From an uncultured Oscillospiraceae bacterium (lineage in GTDB: Bacteria; Bacillota; Clostridia; Oscillospirales; Oscillospiraceae): a DNA stretch of 13,757 nt. The position numbers and the translations under genes were made by a program. Below are positions 1 to 6,197 of this stretch, piece after piece. Within the stretch, counting starts at the first letter, position 1. Each line of letters opens with the position of its first letter. Location: NCBI GenBank assembly GCA_900756495.1, contig CAAEKI010000254.1, forward strand, positions 1 through 13,757, written 5' to 3'. A model generated the notes under the pieces. The model searched no databases, was not told the DNA's origin, and was given only the letters and a program-made list of their open reading frames with translations.

Positions 1-1
1 C

Positions 2-178
2 ACTACGGAAAGCATCGGCATTACCCTTACCCCGCATGCCGTTCATACCATCGCCGTTTTGGAGGATTTGGGGCTCCTTGACGGCACGGAAGGCCTGATT
101 AGCCACGCCGACTGGACGGCATCGGAGGAGATGTATCTCTATGACGAAGGGGCCGTGGACGCCGAATGGGCCGGCTGA
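2..178 (+). CDS. C-terminal end of an unrecognised protein (5' truncated)
   Basis: An open frame runs from the left edge of the window to a TGA at 176-178, giving the last 58 residues of a protein that begins outside the window. The peptide is acidic near its end (EEMYLYDEGAVDAEW) and shows no cysteine motif, membrane segment or family signature that I recognise. Codon use (GCC, GGC, GAC, ACC) matches the strongly coding genes nearby, and a rho-independent terminator on the same strand follows 17 bases after the stop, which supports a real gene end. No function is offered. Confidence 0.6.
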   Translation, partial: TTESIGITLTPHAVHTIAVLEDLGLLDGTEGLISHADWTASEEMYLYDEGAVDAEWAG

Positions 179-194
179 CCATCGTCTGGTTTTC

Positions 195-235
195 CATCCG
201 CGCGGGTATTTCTGCCCGCGCGGATGCTCTTTTTT
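195..235 (+). terminator. Rho-independent terminator after the truncated first gene
   Basis: A perfect 12-bp stem (CATCCGCGCGGG at 195-206 pairing with CCCGCGCGGATG at 215-226) encloses an 8-base loop and is followed by a six-T run at 230-235. It separates the leftmost gene from the thiolase operon. Confidence 0.9.
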
Positions 236-320
236 ATCCTCATGGCCCCTTTCCACAAAAAAGCGCCCGATTTGTTCCATAATTCCGGCAAAAAAGCGTG
301 GAAAACCCTGCTCTTCCCGC

Positions 321-349
321 TTGATTTTTCTAACTGACAAGTTTATAAT
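321..349 (+). promoter_or_regulatory. Sigma-A type promoter of the thl-ctfAB operon
   Basis: TTGATT at 321-326 and a perfect TATAAT at 344-349 are separated by 17 bases, the ideal spacing for the housekeeping sigma factor. Transcription would begin near 356, giving a leader of about 56 bases before the thiolase start codon. It lies downstream of the first terminator, so the operon has its own promoter. Confidence 0.8.
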
Positions 350-411
350 CATTAGCCGAAGGGTTATTCTCCGATTGCGGAACCGTAAATAAATTTTTGG
401 AGGTCTTACAC

Positions 412-1671
412 ATGAAAGAGGTCTACGTAGTAAACTGCTGCCGGACTGCCGTCGGCTCGTTCGGCGGCAGCCTGAAGGACACGCCTGCCGCCGACATGGG
501 TGCCGTGGTGGTCAAGGAGGCCCTCAAGCGCGCCAATGTGAAGCCCGAGCAGGTGGACGAGCTTATGTTCGGCTGCATTCTGACCGCCGCTCTGGGTCAG
601 AACCCCGCCCGTCAGGTCGGCGTCAAGGCCGGCCTGCCCTACTCCGTTCCCGCTTACACCGTAGGCATGGTATGTGGCTCCGGCATGAAGGCCGTTATTG
701 AGGGGGCCCGCGCCATTCTCTCCGGCGACGCCGACATCATCGTGGCCGGCGGCACCGAGAACATGTCCGCCGCCCCCTATGCCCTCCCCGCCGAGCGCTG
801 GGGCGCCCGCATGGGCGACAAGAAGGTCGTAGACACCATGATCAAGGACGGCCTGTGGGACGCTTACAACAACTATCACATGGGCACCACCGCCGAGAAC
901 ATCTGCGACGTTTGGGGCATCACCCGTGAGGAGCTGGACGCTTTCGGCGCCTCCTCCCAGCAGAAGACTGAGGCCGCCCAGAAAGCCGGCCGCTTTGACG
1001 ATGAGATCGTTCCCATCATGGTGAAGAAGAAGAAGGAAATGGTGGAGTTTAAGGTGGACGAGTTCCCCCGCGCCGGTACCACCGTGGAGACGCTTGCCAA
1101 GCTGAAGGGTGCTTTCCCTGTGGGCCCCGAGGGCGTGGAGGACGAGATTGTCCACACCTTCGAGCCCTCTCAGGTACATGAGGCTGATACCAAGAAGCAT
1201 GTCCAGCGCGTCACCGCCGGCAATGCCTCCGGCATTAACGACGGCGCTGCCGCTATTGTGCTGGCTTCCGGTGAGGCTGTGGCGAAGTATGGTCTGAAGC
1301 CCATGGCCAAGCTGGTCTCCTGGGGCCACGGCGGCGTGGATCCCAAGATCATGGGCGTAGGCCCCGTCCCTGCCTCCCGTCAGGCTATGGCCAAGGCCGA
1401 TCTGAAGATCGAGGACATCGACCTGGTGGAGGCCAACGAGGCCTTTGCCGCCCAGTCCATCGCTGTAGCCCGTGAGCTGGGCTTCGACATGAGCAAGGTC
1501 AACGTCAACGGCGGCGCCATCTCCATCGGCCACCCCGTCGGCGCTTCCGGTGCCCGCATCATTGTCACTCTGCTCCACGAGATGGCCAAGCGTCCCGAGG
1601 CCAAGAAGGGCCTGGCTACTCTGTGCATCGGCGGCGGCCAGGGTGTCGCCACCATCTTCGAGAAGTGCTAA
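412..1671 (+). CDS. thlA: Acetyl-CoA C-acetyltransferase (thiolase)
   Basis: Condenses two acetyl-CoA into acetoacetyl-CoA, or the reverse, in the cytoplasm; it is the entry step of clostridial butyrate and acetoacetate metabolism. The 419-residue protein shows the thiolase hallmarks: nucleophilic Cys88 in GMVCGSGMK, the NEAFAAQS segment, His374 in [10 protein letters not shown], and the acid-base Cys405 in LCIGGGQG near the C-terminus. The ATG at 412 is chosen because GGAGG at 399-403 sits 8 bases upstream; an in-frame TTG at 397 overlaps that ribosome site and is not the start. Biosynthetic thiolases are usually about 392 residues. The extra length is an insertion of about 26 residues between LAKLKGAF and VTAGNASG (residues about 236-266). 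It is first in an operon with ctfA and ctfB, which supports acetoacetyl-CoA as the product. Confidence 0.95.
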   Translation: MKEVYVVNCCRTAVGSFGGSLKDTPAADMGAVVVKEALKRANVKPEQVDELMFGCILTAALGQNPARQVGVKAGLPYSVPAYTVGMVCGSGMKAVIEGARAILSGDADIIVAGGTENMSAAPYALPAERWGARMGDKKVVDTMIKDGLWDAYNNYHMGTTAENICDVWGITREELDAFGASSQQKTEAAQKAGRFDDEIVPIMVKKKKEMVEFKVDEFPRAGTTVETLAKLKGAFPVGPEGVEDEIVHTFEPSQVHEADTKKHVQRVTAGNASGINDGAAAIVLASGEAVAKYGLKPMAKLVSWGHGGVDPKIMGVGPVPASRQAMAKADLKIEDIDLVEANEAFAAQSIAVARELGFDMSKVNVNGGAISIGHPVGASGARIIVTLLHEMAKRPEAKKGLATLCIGGGQGVATIFEKC

Positions 1672-1677
1672 ACAATT

Positions 1678-1730
1678 AGAAATTGCAGGAGGCGGACGGC
1701 TGATCTCGGCCGCCCGCCCTCCCCATTTCT
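1678..1730 (+). other. Imperfect hairpin in the thl-ctfA spacer
   Basis: The 88-base gap between thiolase and ctfA can fold: AGAAAT (1678-1683) pairs with ATTTCT (1725-1730), and GGAGG plus a GC-rich segment (1688-1700) pairs imperfectly with the GC-rich segment at about 1709-1722. No T-run follows, only an A-rich stretch, so it does not look like a full terminator. It may set mRNA stability or tune expression of ctfAB relative to thiolase. This is inference from base pairing alone. Confidence 0.4.
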
Positions 1731-1759
1731 AAAAATAAATACATTAGGAGGAAACACCA

Positions 1760-2449
1760 TTGGCTAAGTTTGTTTCCCTGGATGAGGCTGTCGCTCTGAT
1801 CCCCGACGGCGCCTCCATTATGGTAGGCGGCTTCATGGGCTGCGGCAACCCCCACAAGATCATCGACGCCCTCTCCAAGTCCGGCAAGGGCAACTTTACC
1901 CTGATCTGCAACGACGGCTCTATGCCCGGCGGCCCTCTCGGCGAGGACTACTACGGCGTGGCCAAGCTGATCCACAACGGGCAGGTCACTCACCTCATCG
2001 CTACCCATGTGGGTCTGAACCCCGAAGTTGCCGCCCGCATGAACGACGGCTCCATGAAGGTGGACCTCATTCCCCAGGGCTCCCTGGCTGAGATGATCCG
2101 CGCCGGCGGCGCCGGCCTGGGCGGTGTGCTCACCCCCACCGGCGTGGGCACCATTGTAGAAGACAACAAGGACTTCGTCCTGGGCAAGGTCAATGTCAAC
2201 GGGCGGGACTACCTGCATATGCGCCCTGTGAAGGCCGACGTGGCCCTCATCAGCGGCTACAAGATCGACAAGGCCGGCAACGTCTGGTACAAGGGTACCA
2301 CCCGGAACTTCAGCCTGCCCATGGCCACCGCCGCTGACCTGGTCATCGCCGAGGCGGACAACGTGGTGGAGATCGGCGCCATCGAGCCTGAGAACGTACA
2401 CACCTACGGCGTGTTTGTCGACTACGTTGTGGATGGAGGGAAAGCGTAA
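1760..2449 (+). CDS. ctfA: Acetoacetate-type CoA-transferase, alpha subunit
   Basis: Alpha subunit of a two-subunit family I 3-oxoacid CoA-transferase (AtoD/CtfA/ScoA group). With CtfB it exchanges CoA between acetoacetyl-CoA or a short acyl-CoA and a free acid such as acetate, butyrate or acetoacetate, through an enzyme-bound thioester. The 229-residue length fits the family (about 215-230). Recognisable stretches are MVGGFMGCGNP near residues 21-31 and the TPTGVGT loop near 125. Translation starts at a TTG: AGGAGG at 1746-1751 lies 8 bases upstream and no other start is near. The stop TAA overlaps the ATG of ctfB by one base, so the two chains are translationally coupled. Which acid is the physiological acceptor cannot be read from the sequence. 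Confidence 0.92.
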   Translation: MAKFVSLDEAVALIPDGASIMVGGFMGCGNPHKIIDALSKSGKGNFTLICNDGSMPGGPLGEDYYGVAKLIHNGQVTHLIATHVGLNPEVAARMNDGSMKVDLIPQGSLAEMIRAGGAGLGGVLTPTGVGTIVEDNKDFVLGKVNVNGRDYLHMRPVKADVALISGYKIDKAGNVWYKGTTRNFSLPMATAADLVIAEADNVVEIGAIEPENVHTYGVFVDYVVDGGKA

Positions 2450-3105
2450 TGGAAAAGTCTGAAATCAAGGGCTTTATCGCCAAGCGTGTCGCCAAGGAGC
2501 TCAAGGACGGCGACGTGGTCAATCTGGGCATCGGACTGCCCACTCTGGTTCCCAACTACCTGCCCGAGGGCGTGAAGGTCATTCTTCAGTCTGAGAACGG
2601 TATTGTGGGCACCGGCACTCTCACCGACGAGAACAAGGACCCCGTGTATGTCACCGATGCCGGCGGCGCGCCCGCCGCCGTGGCCCCCGGCGGCGCCTTT
2701 ATCGACTCCTGCTCCTCCTTTGGCCTGATCCGCGGCGGCCATGTGGACGCCACCATTCTGGGCGGCCTGGAGGTGGACGAGGAGGGTTCCCTGTCCAACT
2801 GGATCATCCCCGGCAAGAAGGTACCCGGCATGGGCGGCGCCATGGATCTGCTGGTGGGCGCCAAGAACGTCATCGTGGCTATGGAGCACACCGCCAAGGG
2901 TAATCCCAAGATCCTCAAGAAGTGCAAGCTGCCCTACACCGCCGTCAAGTGCATCACCAAGATCATCACCGAGATGGGCGTGATGAACGTGACCGACAAG
3001 GGCCTGGAGCTGGTAGAATACAACCCCGAGTTCACCGTGGAACAGATTCAGGCCGCCACCGAGGCTACCCTGATCATCAGCCCCGACCTCAAGCCCATGT
3101 GCTGA
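2449..3105 (+). CDS. ctfB: Acetoacetate-type CoA-transferase, beta subunit
   Basis: Beta subunit of the same transferase (AtoA/CtfB group, 218 residues, usual length). It carries the catalytic glutamate: Glu49 in the conserved SENG motif (LQSENGIVGTG), which forms the glutamyl-CoA intermediate in this family. The GLGIGLPTLV-like glycine-rich segment is seen near residues 25-34 (NLGIGLPTLV). The ATG at 2449 overlaps the ctfA stop (TAATG), and GGAGGG at 2435-2440 provides an 8-base spaced ribosome site. It is the last gene of the operon, followed by a long hairpin terminator. Known relatives act as acetoacetyl-CoA:acetate/butyrate transferases; in gut butyrate producers AtoDA-like enzymes can also make the final butyrate. 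Either role fits here. Confidence 0.93.
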   Translation: MEKSEIKGFIAKRVAKELKDGDVVNLGIGLPTLVPNYLPEGVKVILQSENGIVGTGTLTDENKDPVYVTDAGGAPAAVAPGGAFIDSCSSFGLIRGGHVDATILGGLEVDEEGSLSNWIIPGKKVPGMGGAMDLLVGAKNVIVAMEHTAKGNPKILKKCKLPYTAVKCITKIITEMGVMNVTDKGLELVEYNPEFTVEQIQAATEATLIISPDLKPMC

Positions 3106-3139
3106 TGCCCCTCTGCAGCAGGCCTGCGGAGCACATTTG

Positions 3140-3186
3140 AAAAACTGGAGCGGCACAGCCCCGGGGCTGTGCCGCTCCATACTTTT
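3140..3186 (+). terminator. Terminator of the thl-ctfAB operon, probably bidirectional
   Basis: A perfect stem of 16-17 bp (GGAGCGGCACAGCCCC at 3147-3162 with its exact complement at 3163-3178, extended by T3146-A3179) ends the operon. On the + strand TTTT follows at 3183-3186. On the - strand the five A at 3140-3144 become a T-run just after the stem, so it can also stop transcripts arriving from the convergent small-gene cassette. Confidence 0.8.
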
Positions 3187-3190
3187 ATCA

Positions 3191-3227
3191 AAAGGGCGCT
3201 GCCGGTTATCCTCCGGCGGCGTCCTTT
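3191..3227 (-). terminator. Probable terminator of the small-gene cassette
   Basis: A 15-bp stem with two G-T pairs (3191-3205 with 3213-3227, 7-base loop) lies 23 bases beyond the stop of the last cassette gene. Read on the - strand the descending arm ends in CCCTTTT. The T-run is short and partly within the stem, so it may act together with the stronger hairpin just beyond it. Confidence 0.5.
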
Positions 3228-3250
3228 GATATGCTGATCGAAGGCGGTCT

Positions 3251-3565
3251 TTACCCGCCCAAGATCTGCCTTTTTACCCTTTGATATTCTTCCTCTGTGA
3301 TCGCACCCTCATCCAGCAGCTTTTTATATTTGCCCAGCTCGTCTGCCTGCGATCCTGCTGACGTGGGAGTATAGGGAACAGAGGATGGCCTCTCGTTTCG
3401 TTCATATCTCTCCGGAAGGCAGACGGCATGGATGATCGCAACGATGAAAAGCATCCACCCGTAGAGCCACCACAGACCAAAGCTGTAACCTTTTTCCTTC
3501 GCAATATATGCAGGAATCAGCCCCAGTACGGCGGCCATACTCAGCACCAAAAGGAGGTACACCAT
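3251..3565 (-). CDS. Small membrane protein with C-terminal SHOCT motif
   Basis: A 104-residue protein of unknown function. Two hydrophobic segments (about residues 2-20 and 29-50) suggest a membrane hairpin. After a Ser/Pro/Thr-rich linker, the last 30 residues (YKKLLDEGAITEEEYQRVK) match the SHOCT (short C-terminal) motif, a helical module found at the ends of many unrelated bacterial proteins and thought to mediate oligomerisation or binding. The ATG at 3565 has a modest ribosome site (AGGA about 6 bases upstream). It is the last gene of a three-gene - strand cassette, 15 bases after the preceding stop. The protein could cooperate with its membrane-anchored neighbour, but that is only suggested by adjacency. 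Confidence 0.75.
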   Translation of the reverse strand: MVYLLLVLSMAAVLGLIPAYIAKEKGYSFGLWWLYGWMLFIVAIIHAVCLPERYERNERPSSVPYTPTSAGSQADELGKYKKLLDEGAITEEEYQRVKRQILGG

Positions 3566-3580
3566 TCCGTCCTACCCTCA

Positions 3581-4066
3581 TCACCAGAACGCAGACATTA
3601 TCGCGACTTCATAAATGGCAAATATAACAGCAAAAATGACAGCACATATGATAACAATCTTTACACCATTATTATATTTTCGATTCTGCTCCTTTTTTCG
3701 GTTCTCTTCATGTACGAAATCTCTTTCAATGATCCGTTCGCGTTCCTTCAGTGCCTCCTCCTCACGTCCGGCGTCATAGGGGGAAACAATCATATTTCCT
3801 GGTTGGTTCACCATCATGGGCGGGGAATATTTGACCATCAGCTTCTCATCATCCCCCAGTTGAATCGTGGAAGCCGCGAATCCAATAAATGTGTCATAGG
3901 TGTGCGACTTGTACATCTTGATGGTATGCTCTCCGGCCGGCAATTCAATCTCCTGATTGACCCGGGACAGGGTGCCTACGTTTTTTCCATCAATATCAAA
4001 GTATACGTCCCCACCGAAAATTTCAATCTCTTTTTCTGTCCGGCGTAAAAAAACCAACTTTGCCAT
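3581..4066 (-). CDS. Membrane-anchored protein with an N-terminal beta-rich (DUF2846/PEGA-like) domain
   Basis: A 161-residue protein of unknown function. Residues about 10-90 look like a small beta-sandwich: VYFDIDGKNVGTLSRVNQ followed by IELPAGEHTIKMYKSH resembles the DUF2846/PEGA style 'DGK..G.L...LPAGEHTI' pattern. A charged helical stretch (REEEALKERERIIERDFV) follows, probably a short coiled coil, and then a hydrophobic anchor near residues 133-153 (VKIVIICAVIFAVIFAIY). There is no signal peptide, so the beta domain is probably cytoplasmic. The ATG at 4066 is chosen for GGGAGG at 4071-4076 (spacing only 4 bases); an upstream in-frame start lies inside the preceding gene. It is 16 bases after the zinc-ribbon gene and 15 before the SHOCT gene, so the three are likely co-transcribed. 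Confidence 0.75.
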   Translation of the reverse strand: MAKLVFLRRTEKEIEIFGGDVYFDIDGKNVGTLSRVNQEIELPAGEHTIKMYKSHTYDTFIGFAASTIQLGDDEKLMVKYSPPMMVNQPGNMIVSPYDAGREEEALKERERIIERDFVHEENRKKEQNRKYNNGVKIVIICAVIFAVIFAIYEVAIMSAFW

Positions 4067-4082
4067 ACGTCCTCCCTCTGAA

Positions 4083-4487
4083 TCAGAGGCTCTCGGCCAG
4101 CTGCTGAAGCTCCTCGATTGGCATCTCTTTTTTTTCATAGACTTTTGTGGTCTGTGCGCTGCCTACTTCCTCCACCTTCATATACACTGTATTCACTTTC
4201 TTGCCACTGGCCTTTTTACCAATTGCGTTGAAGGCGCCCGCTGTCGTCAGCAGACCGACTTTACTCTTGGAAAAGCCGGTCAAATCCGCCGTCGTCGCCG
4301 AGAGAATACAGCCGCATTTGTCACACAGGAACATCGTGCGGTTCCCCATCAGCTCCATCTTGTCCTTCAGCTTCCAGTAGGGCTCGTTTGTACCGCACAT
4401 CGGGCACTTGGGAAACTTTTCGTCAATAAAATGCTGTGGGATGCTGCCGGTAAAACCATCACAGCGCCTAAAATCAAACATACCCAT
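4083..4487 (-). CDS. Zinc-ribbon protein of unknown function
   Basis: A 134-residue soluble protein with two CxxC knuckles, Cys28-x2-Cys31 (KCPMCGTNEP) and Cys55-x2-Cys58 (LCDKCGC), spaced 23 residues apart as in a typical zinc ribbon. The rest has no enzyme motif that I recognise. The segment after the ribbon is rich in small and basic residues (GAFNAIGKKASGKK), and the C-terminus is acidic and helical (IEELQQLAESL). The ATG at 4487 is preceded by a perfect AGGAGG (4495-4500) with 7-base spacing; the open frame extends upstream to 4586 without any ribosome site, so the longer form is rejected. First gene of the three-gene cassette. It might recruit or sense something for the two membrane proteins; no function is assigned. 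Confidence 0.75.
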   Translation of the reverse strand: MGMFDFRRCDGFTGSIPQHFIDEKFPKCPMCGTNEPYWKLKDKMELMGNRTMFLCDKCGCILSATTADLTGFSKSKVGLLTTAGAFNAIGKKASGKKVNTVYMKVEEVGSAQTTKVYEKKEMPIEELQQLAESL

Positions 4488-4591
4488 TTTCTTTCCTCCT
4501 AGCAGCCTATTTTCTGACAGCCCATGTTGTCTGTTCTCATGTGCAGCAAAACGCCCATGCATTCCGAGCCGCTCAAACAGATCCATATGCT

Positions 4592-4611
4592 GCTATTTTA
4601 TTAAAAATAGC
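4592..4611. repeat. Perfect AT-rich inverted repeat over the cassette promoter
   Basis: GCTATTTT and AAAATAGC form perfect 8-base arms around ATTA. The element covers the candidate -10 box and part of the spacer of the small-gene promoter, so it could be an operator for a dimeric repressor or a structured start of the transcript. Confidence 0.45.
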
Positions 4612-4622
4612 GCTCAATACAA
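4595..4622 (-). promoter_or_regulatory. Candidate promoter of the three-gene cassette
   Basis: On the - strand, TTGTAT (4622-4617) and TAAAAT (4600-4595) are separated by 16 bases. The -10 matches the consensus at five of six positions and the -35 is weak. The leader before the zinc-ribbon start would be about 100 bases. The xdh terminator upstream implies that the cassette needs its own promoter. Confidence 0.35.
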
Positions 4623-4775
4623 TATGCCGCCTGCATAGTGAAGCGCTTTTTTGCCCTATCTCATCTGCTTTCCACTGCTGGATATCCCCCGGTGCTGTGT
4701 CTCCATTTCCTTTATTCACCTTTCCATCAGGCGACTTTTTATCTTGGACCATCCTCTATGTCGCAGTCTAACAGC

Positions 4776-4815
4776 AAAAAAAGGCGCCCGGAATCCTTGA
4801 AGGATTCCGGGCGCC
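4776..4815 (-). terminator. Terminator of the xdhABC operon
   Basis: Perfect 16-base complementary arms (GGCGCCCGGAATCCTT at 4783-4798 and its complement at 4800-4815) form a strong hairpin. Read on the - strand it is followed by seven T (4782-4776). It lies 15 bases after the xdhC stop and isolates the operon from the small genes downstream. Confidence 0.93.
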
Positions 4816-4830
4816 CTAAAACATCGTGCC

Positions 4831-5322
4831 TTACTCGTCAGCGCCCACGAACCGGTGGGCCTCCTCTACCGCCCGCTCGACAGCGTTGAGAATATTTTGA
4901 TAACCGGTGCACCGGCACAGGTGTCCGGAGATGAGCCTGCGCAACTCTTCCCGTGTATACCGTTTTCCTGAGCCCACAATTTCCACGGCAGACATGATAA
5001 TGCCGGGTGTACAGAAGCCACACTGCACGGCGGCCTCCTCCACAAAGGCCCTCTGAACGGGTGAGAGGGCTCCGTTCTTGTCCTGCAGGCCCTCCACAGT
5101 AAGGATGCTCCTGCCCTGCGCCCATACGGCCAGGTAAATGCACGAGTCGATTGCCACTCCGTCCACCAGGACGGTGCAGGCTCCGCACTCCCCCACTTCG
5201 CAGCCCTTCTTGACACTGGTAAGCTCCAGCCTCTCCCGCAGCACGTCTGCTAAGGATTCCCGGGGATCAATGCCTATCTCCACGCTCTTTCCGTTGACGA
5301 CGGCCCTCCAGACCTGAATCAC
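4831..5322 (-). CDS. xdhC: Xanthine dehydrogenase, 2Fe-2S subunit
   Basis: Electron-transfer subunit of the three-chain molybdenum hydroxylase, passing electrons from the Mo site to FAD. The 163-residue protein has both cluster domains of the family. The plant-type ferredoxin cluster is bound by Cys41, Cys46, Cys49 (CEVGECGAC) and Cys61. The helical-domain cluster is bound by Cys101 and Cys104 (QCGFCTPG) plus Cys136 and Cys138 (LCRCTGY). All eight ligands are present and the length is typical. Translation starts at GTG 5322, overlapping the xdhB stop by 4 bases (GTGA), with GGGAGG at 5332-5337 nine bases upstream. The symbol follows E. coli xdhABC; this is not the XdhC maturation chaperone that shares the name. 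Last gene of the operon. Confidence 0.93.
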   Translation of the reverse strand: MIQVWRAVVNGKSVEIGIDPRESLADVLRERLELTSVKKGCEVGECGACTVLVDGVAIDSCIYLAVWAQGRSILTVEGLQDKNGALSPVQRAFVEEAAVQCGFCTPGIIMSAVEIVGSGKRYTREELRRLISGHLCRCTGYQNILNAVERAVEEAHRFVGADE

Positions 5323-6197
5323 AGCGCAGCGCCTCCCTTCCGTGCAGCCTCCCGCAAAACCCGGCCTGAGAGTTCCTTCACCAGCTGGATGCGGAACTCC
5401 TTTGACGCCCGCCAGCTGGTTCTCGGATCGACCTCCTCCAGTGCCGCGGCCCCGATCCGTTCAACAGCCTCGACCACCCCCATGCCGCGAACCGCCGCCT
5501 CGGCTCCATATGCACGTATGGGAACCGGCGCTGCCACGCCGAAGGCCAGGGACAGATCCTCTACCGTCTCCTTGTCCTCCGAGAGCTTAACCAGGCAGCT
5601 TACCCCCAGCGTGGCAATATCCATGGCATTCCTCATGGCGTACTTTACATAGTGCCCGGAATACCCCTCATAATTTTCCCGGGGAATCACGATTTTCACC
5701 AGCAGCTCGTAGGGCGCCAAGTCCACTCTCCCAACACCCTTGTACCACTGGGCGATGGGGACCTCCCGCTCTCCCCGCGGCCCCTTCACCCGCATGACCG
5801 CGTCCAGAGCCATGAGCGTGGAGGCCGAGTCGGCCGAGGTAATGCCGTTGCACACGTTGCCGCCGATGGTTCCGGCAGCCCGCAGCTGCGGCCCTCCCGC
5901 CTGGTCCACCGCCTCCCCCAGCACAGGGATGTTTTTACGGATGATTTTATCATAGGTCACGTTCCGAAATGTTGTCAGCGGGCCAATCTCAATTGCTCCG
6001 TCAGGCGTCTGCGTCACTCCCTCCAGCTCTCTCAGTCCATGGATGGACACTAAACTGCACCCCGCCAGCCGTCCCTCCCGGATTTTAATCAGTATGTCAG
6101 TCCCCCCCGCAATAACCAGGGCGGAGGGATCGGCCTTGAGCGCCCGGATGGCATCCTCCGGCGATTGGGCCTGGTAAATGGCGTTAAAATCAAACAA
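5319..6197 (-). CDS. xdhB: Xanthine dehydrogenase, FAD-binding subunit
   Basis: FAD subunit of the molybdenum hydroxylase, where electrons leave for NAD+ or another acceptor. Its 292 residues equal the length I recall for E. coli XdhB, and the start (MFDF), the FAD-pyrophosphate motif AGGTD at residues 30-34, TIGGNVCNG near 110-117, the YAMRNAMDIATLG stretch and the C-terminal TSWRASKEFR block all fit that family. The start codon is TTG at 6197, directly after the xdhA stop (TGATTG). AGGAAGGGG at 6207-6215 is nine bases upstream, and the MFDF beginning supports this choice. TTG here and GTG for xdhC may balance subunit output. It lies between the Mo and Fe-S subunits, with overlaps that imply translational coupling. 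Confidence 0.94.
   Translation of the reverse strand: MFDFNAIYQAQSPEDAIRALKADPSALVIAGGTDILIKIREGRLAGCSLVSIHGLRELEGVTQTPDGAIEIGPLTTFRNVTYDKIIRKNIPVLGEAVDQAGGPQLRAAGTIGGNVCNGITSADSASTLMALDAVMRVKGPRGEREVPIAQWYKGVGRVDLAPYELLVKIVIPRENYEGYSGHYVKYAMRNAMDIATLGVSCLVKLSEDKETVEDLSLAFGVAAPVPIRAYGAEAAVRGMGVVEAVERIGAAALEEVDPRTSWRASKEFRIQLVKELSGRVLREAARKGGAAL

Larger units (their letters stand above)
4488..4830. other. Gene-free stretch between the small-gene cassette and xdhC
   Basis: About 340 bases with no credible gene on either strand. Short open frames here lack ribosome sites. It holds the leader and candidate promoter of the zinc-ribbon gene (-35/-10 at 4595-4622), an AT-rich palindrome over that promoter, and the xdh operon terminator at the right end. 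Nothing identifiable is seen between about 4625 and 4775. Confidence 0.6.

Noticed and set aside
141..392. Small + strand open frame after the first gene
   Set aside because: It runs through a clear terminator and the thiolase promoter and has no ribosome site.
397..411. In-frame TTG start five codons upstream of the thiolase ATG
   Set aside because: The TTG overlaps the GGAGG ribosome site that serves the ATG at 412.
406..1578. Long antisense open frame opposite thiolase (390 residues)
   Set aside because: Low-complexity Gly/His/Leu/Val-rich translation, no ribosome site; an artefact of GC-rich codon use in the real gene.
4488..4586. Longer start for the zinc-ribbon gene
   Set aside because: No ribosome site lies near 4586, while AGGAGG is perfectly placed for 4487.
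4541..4889. Short + strand open frames between the cassette and xdhC
   Set aside because: They cross the xdh terminator, lack ribosome sites and show no protein motif.
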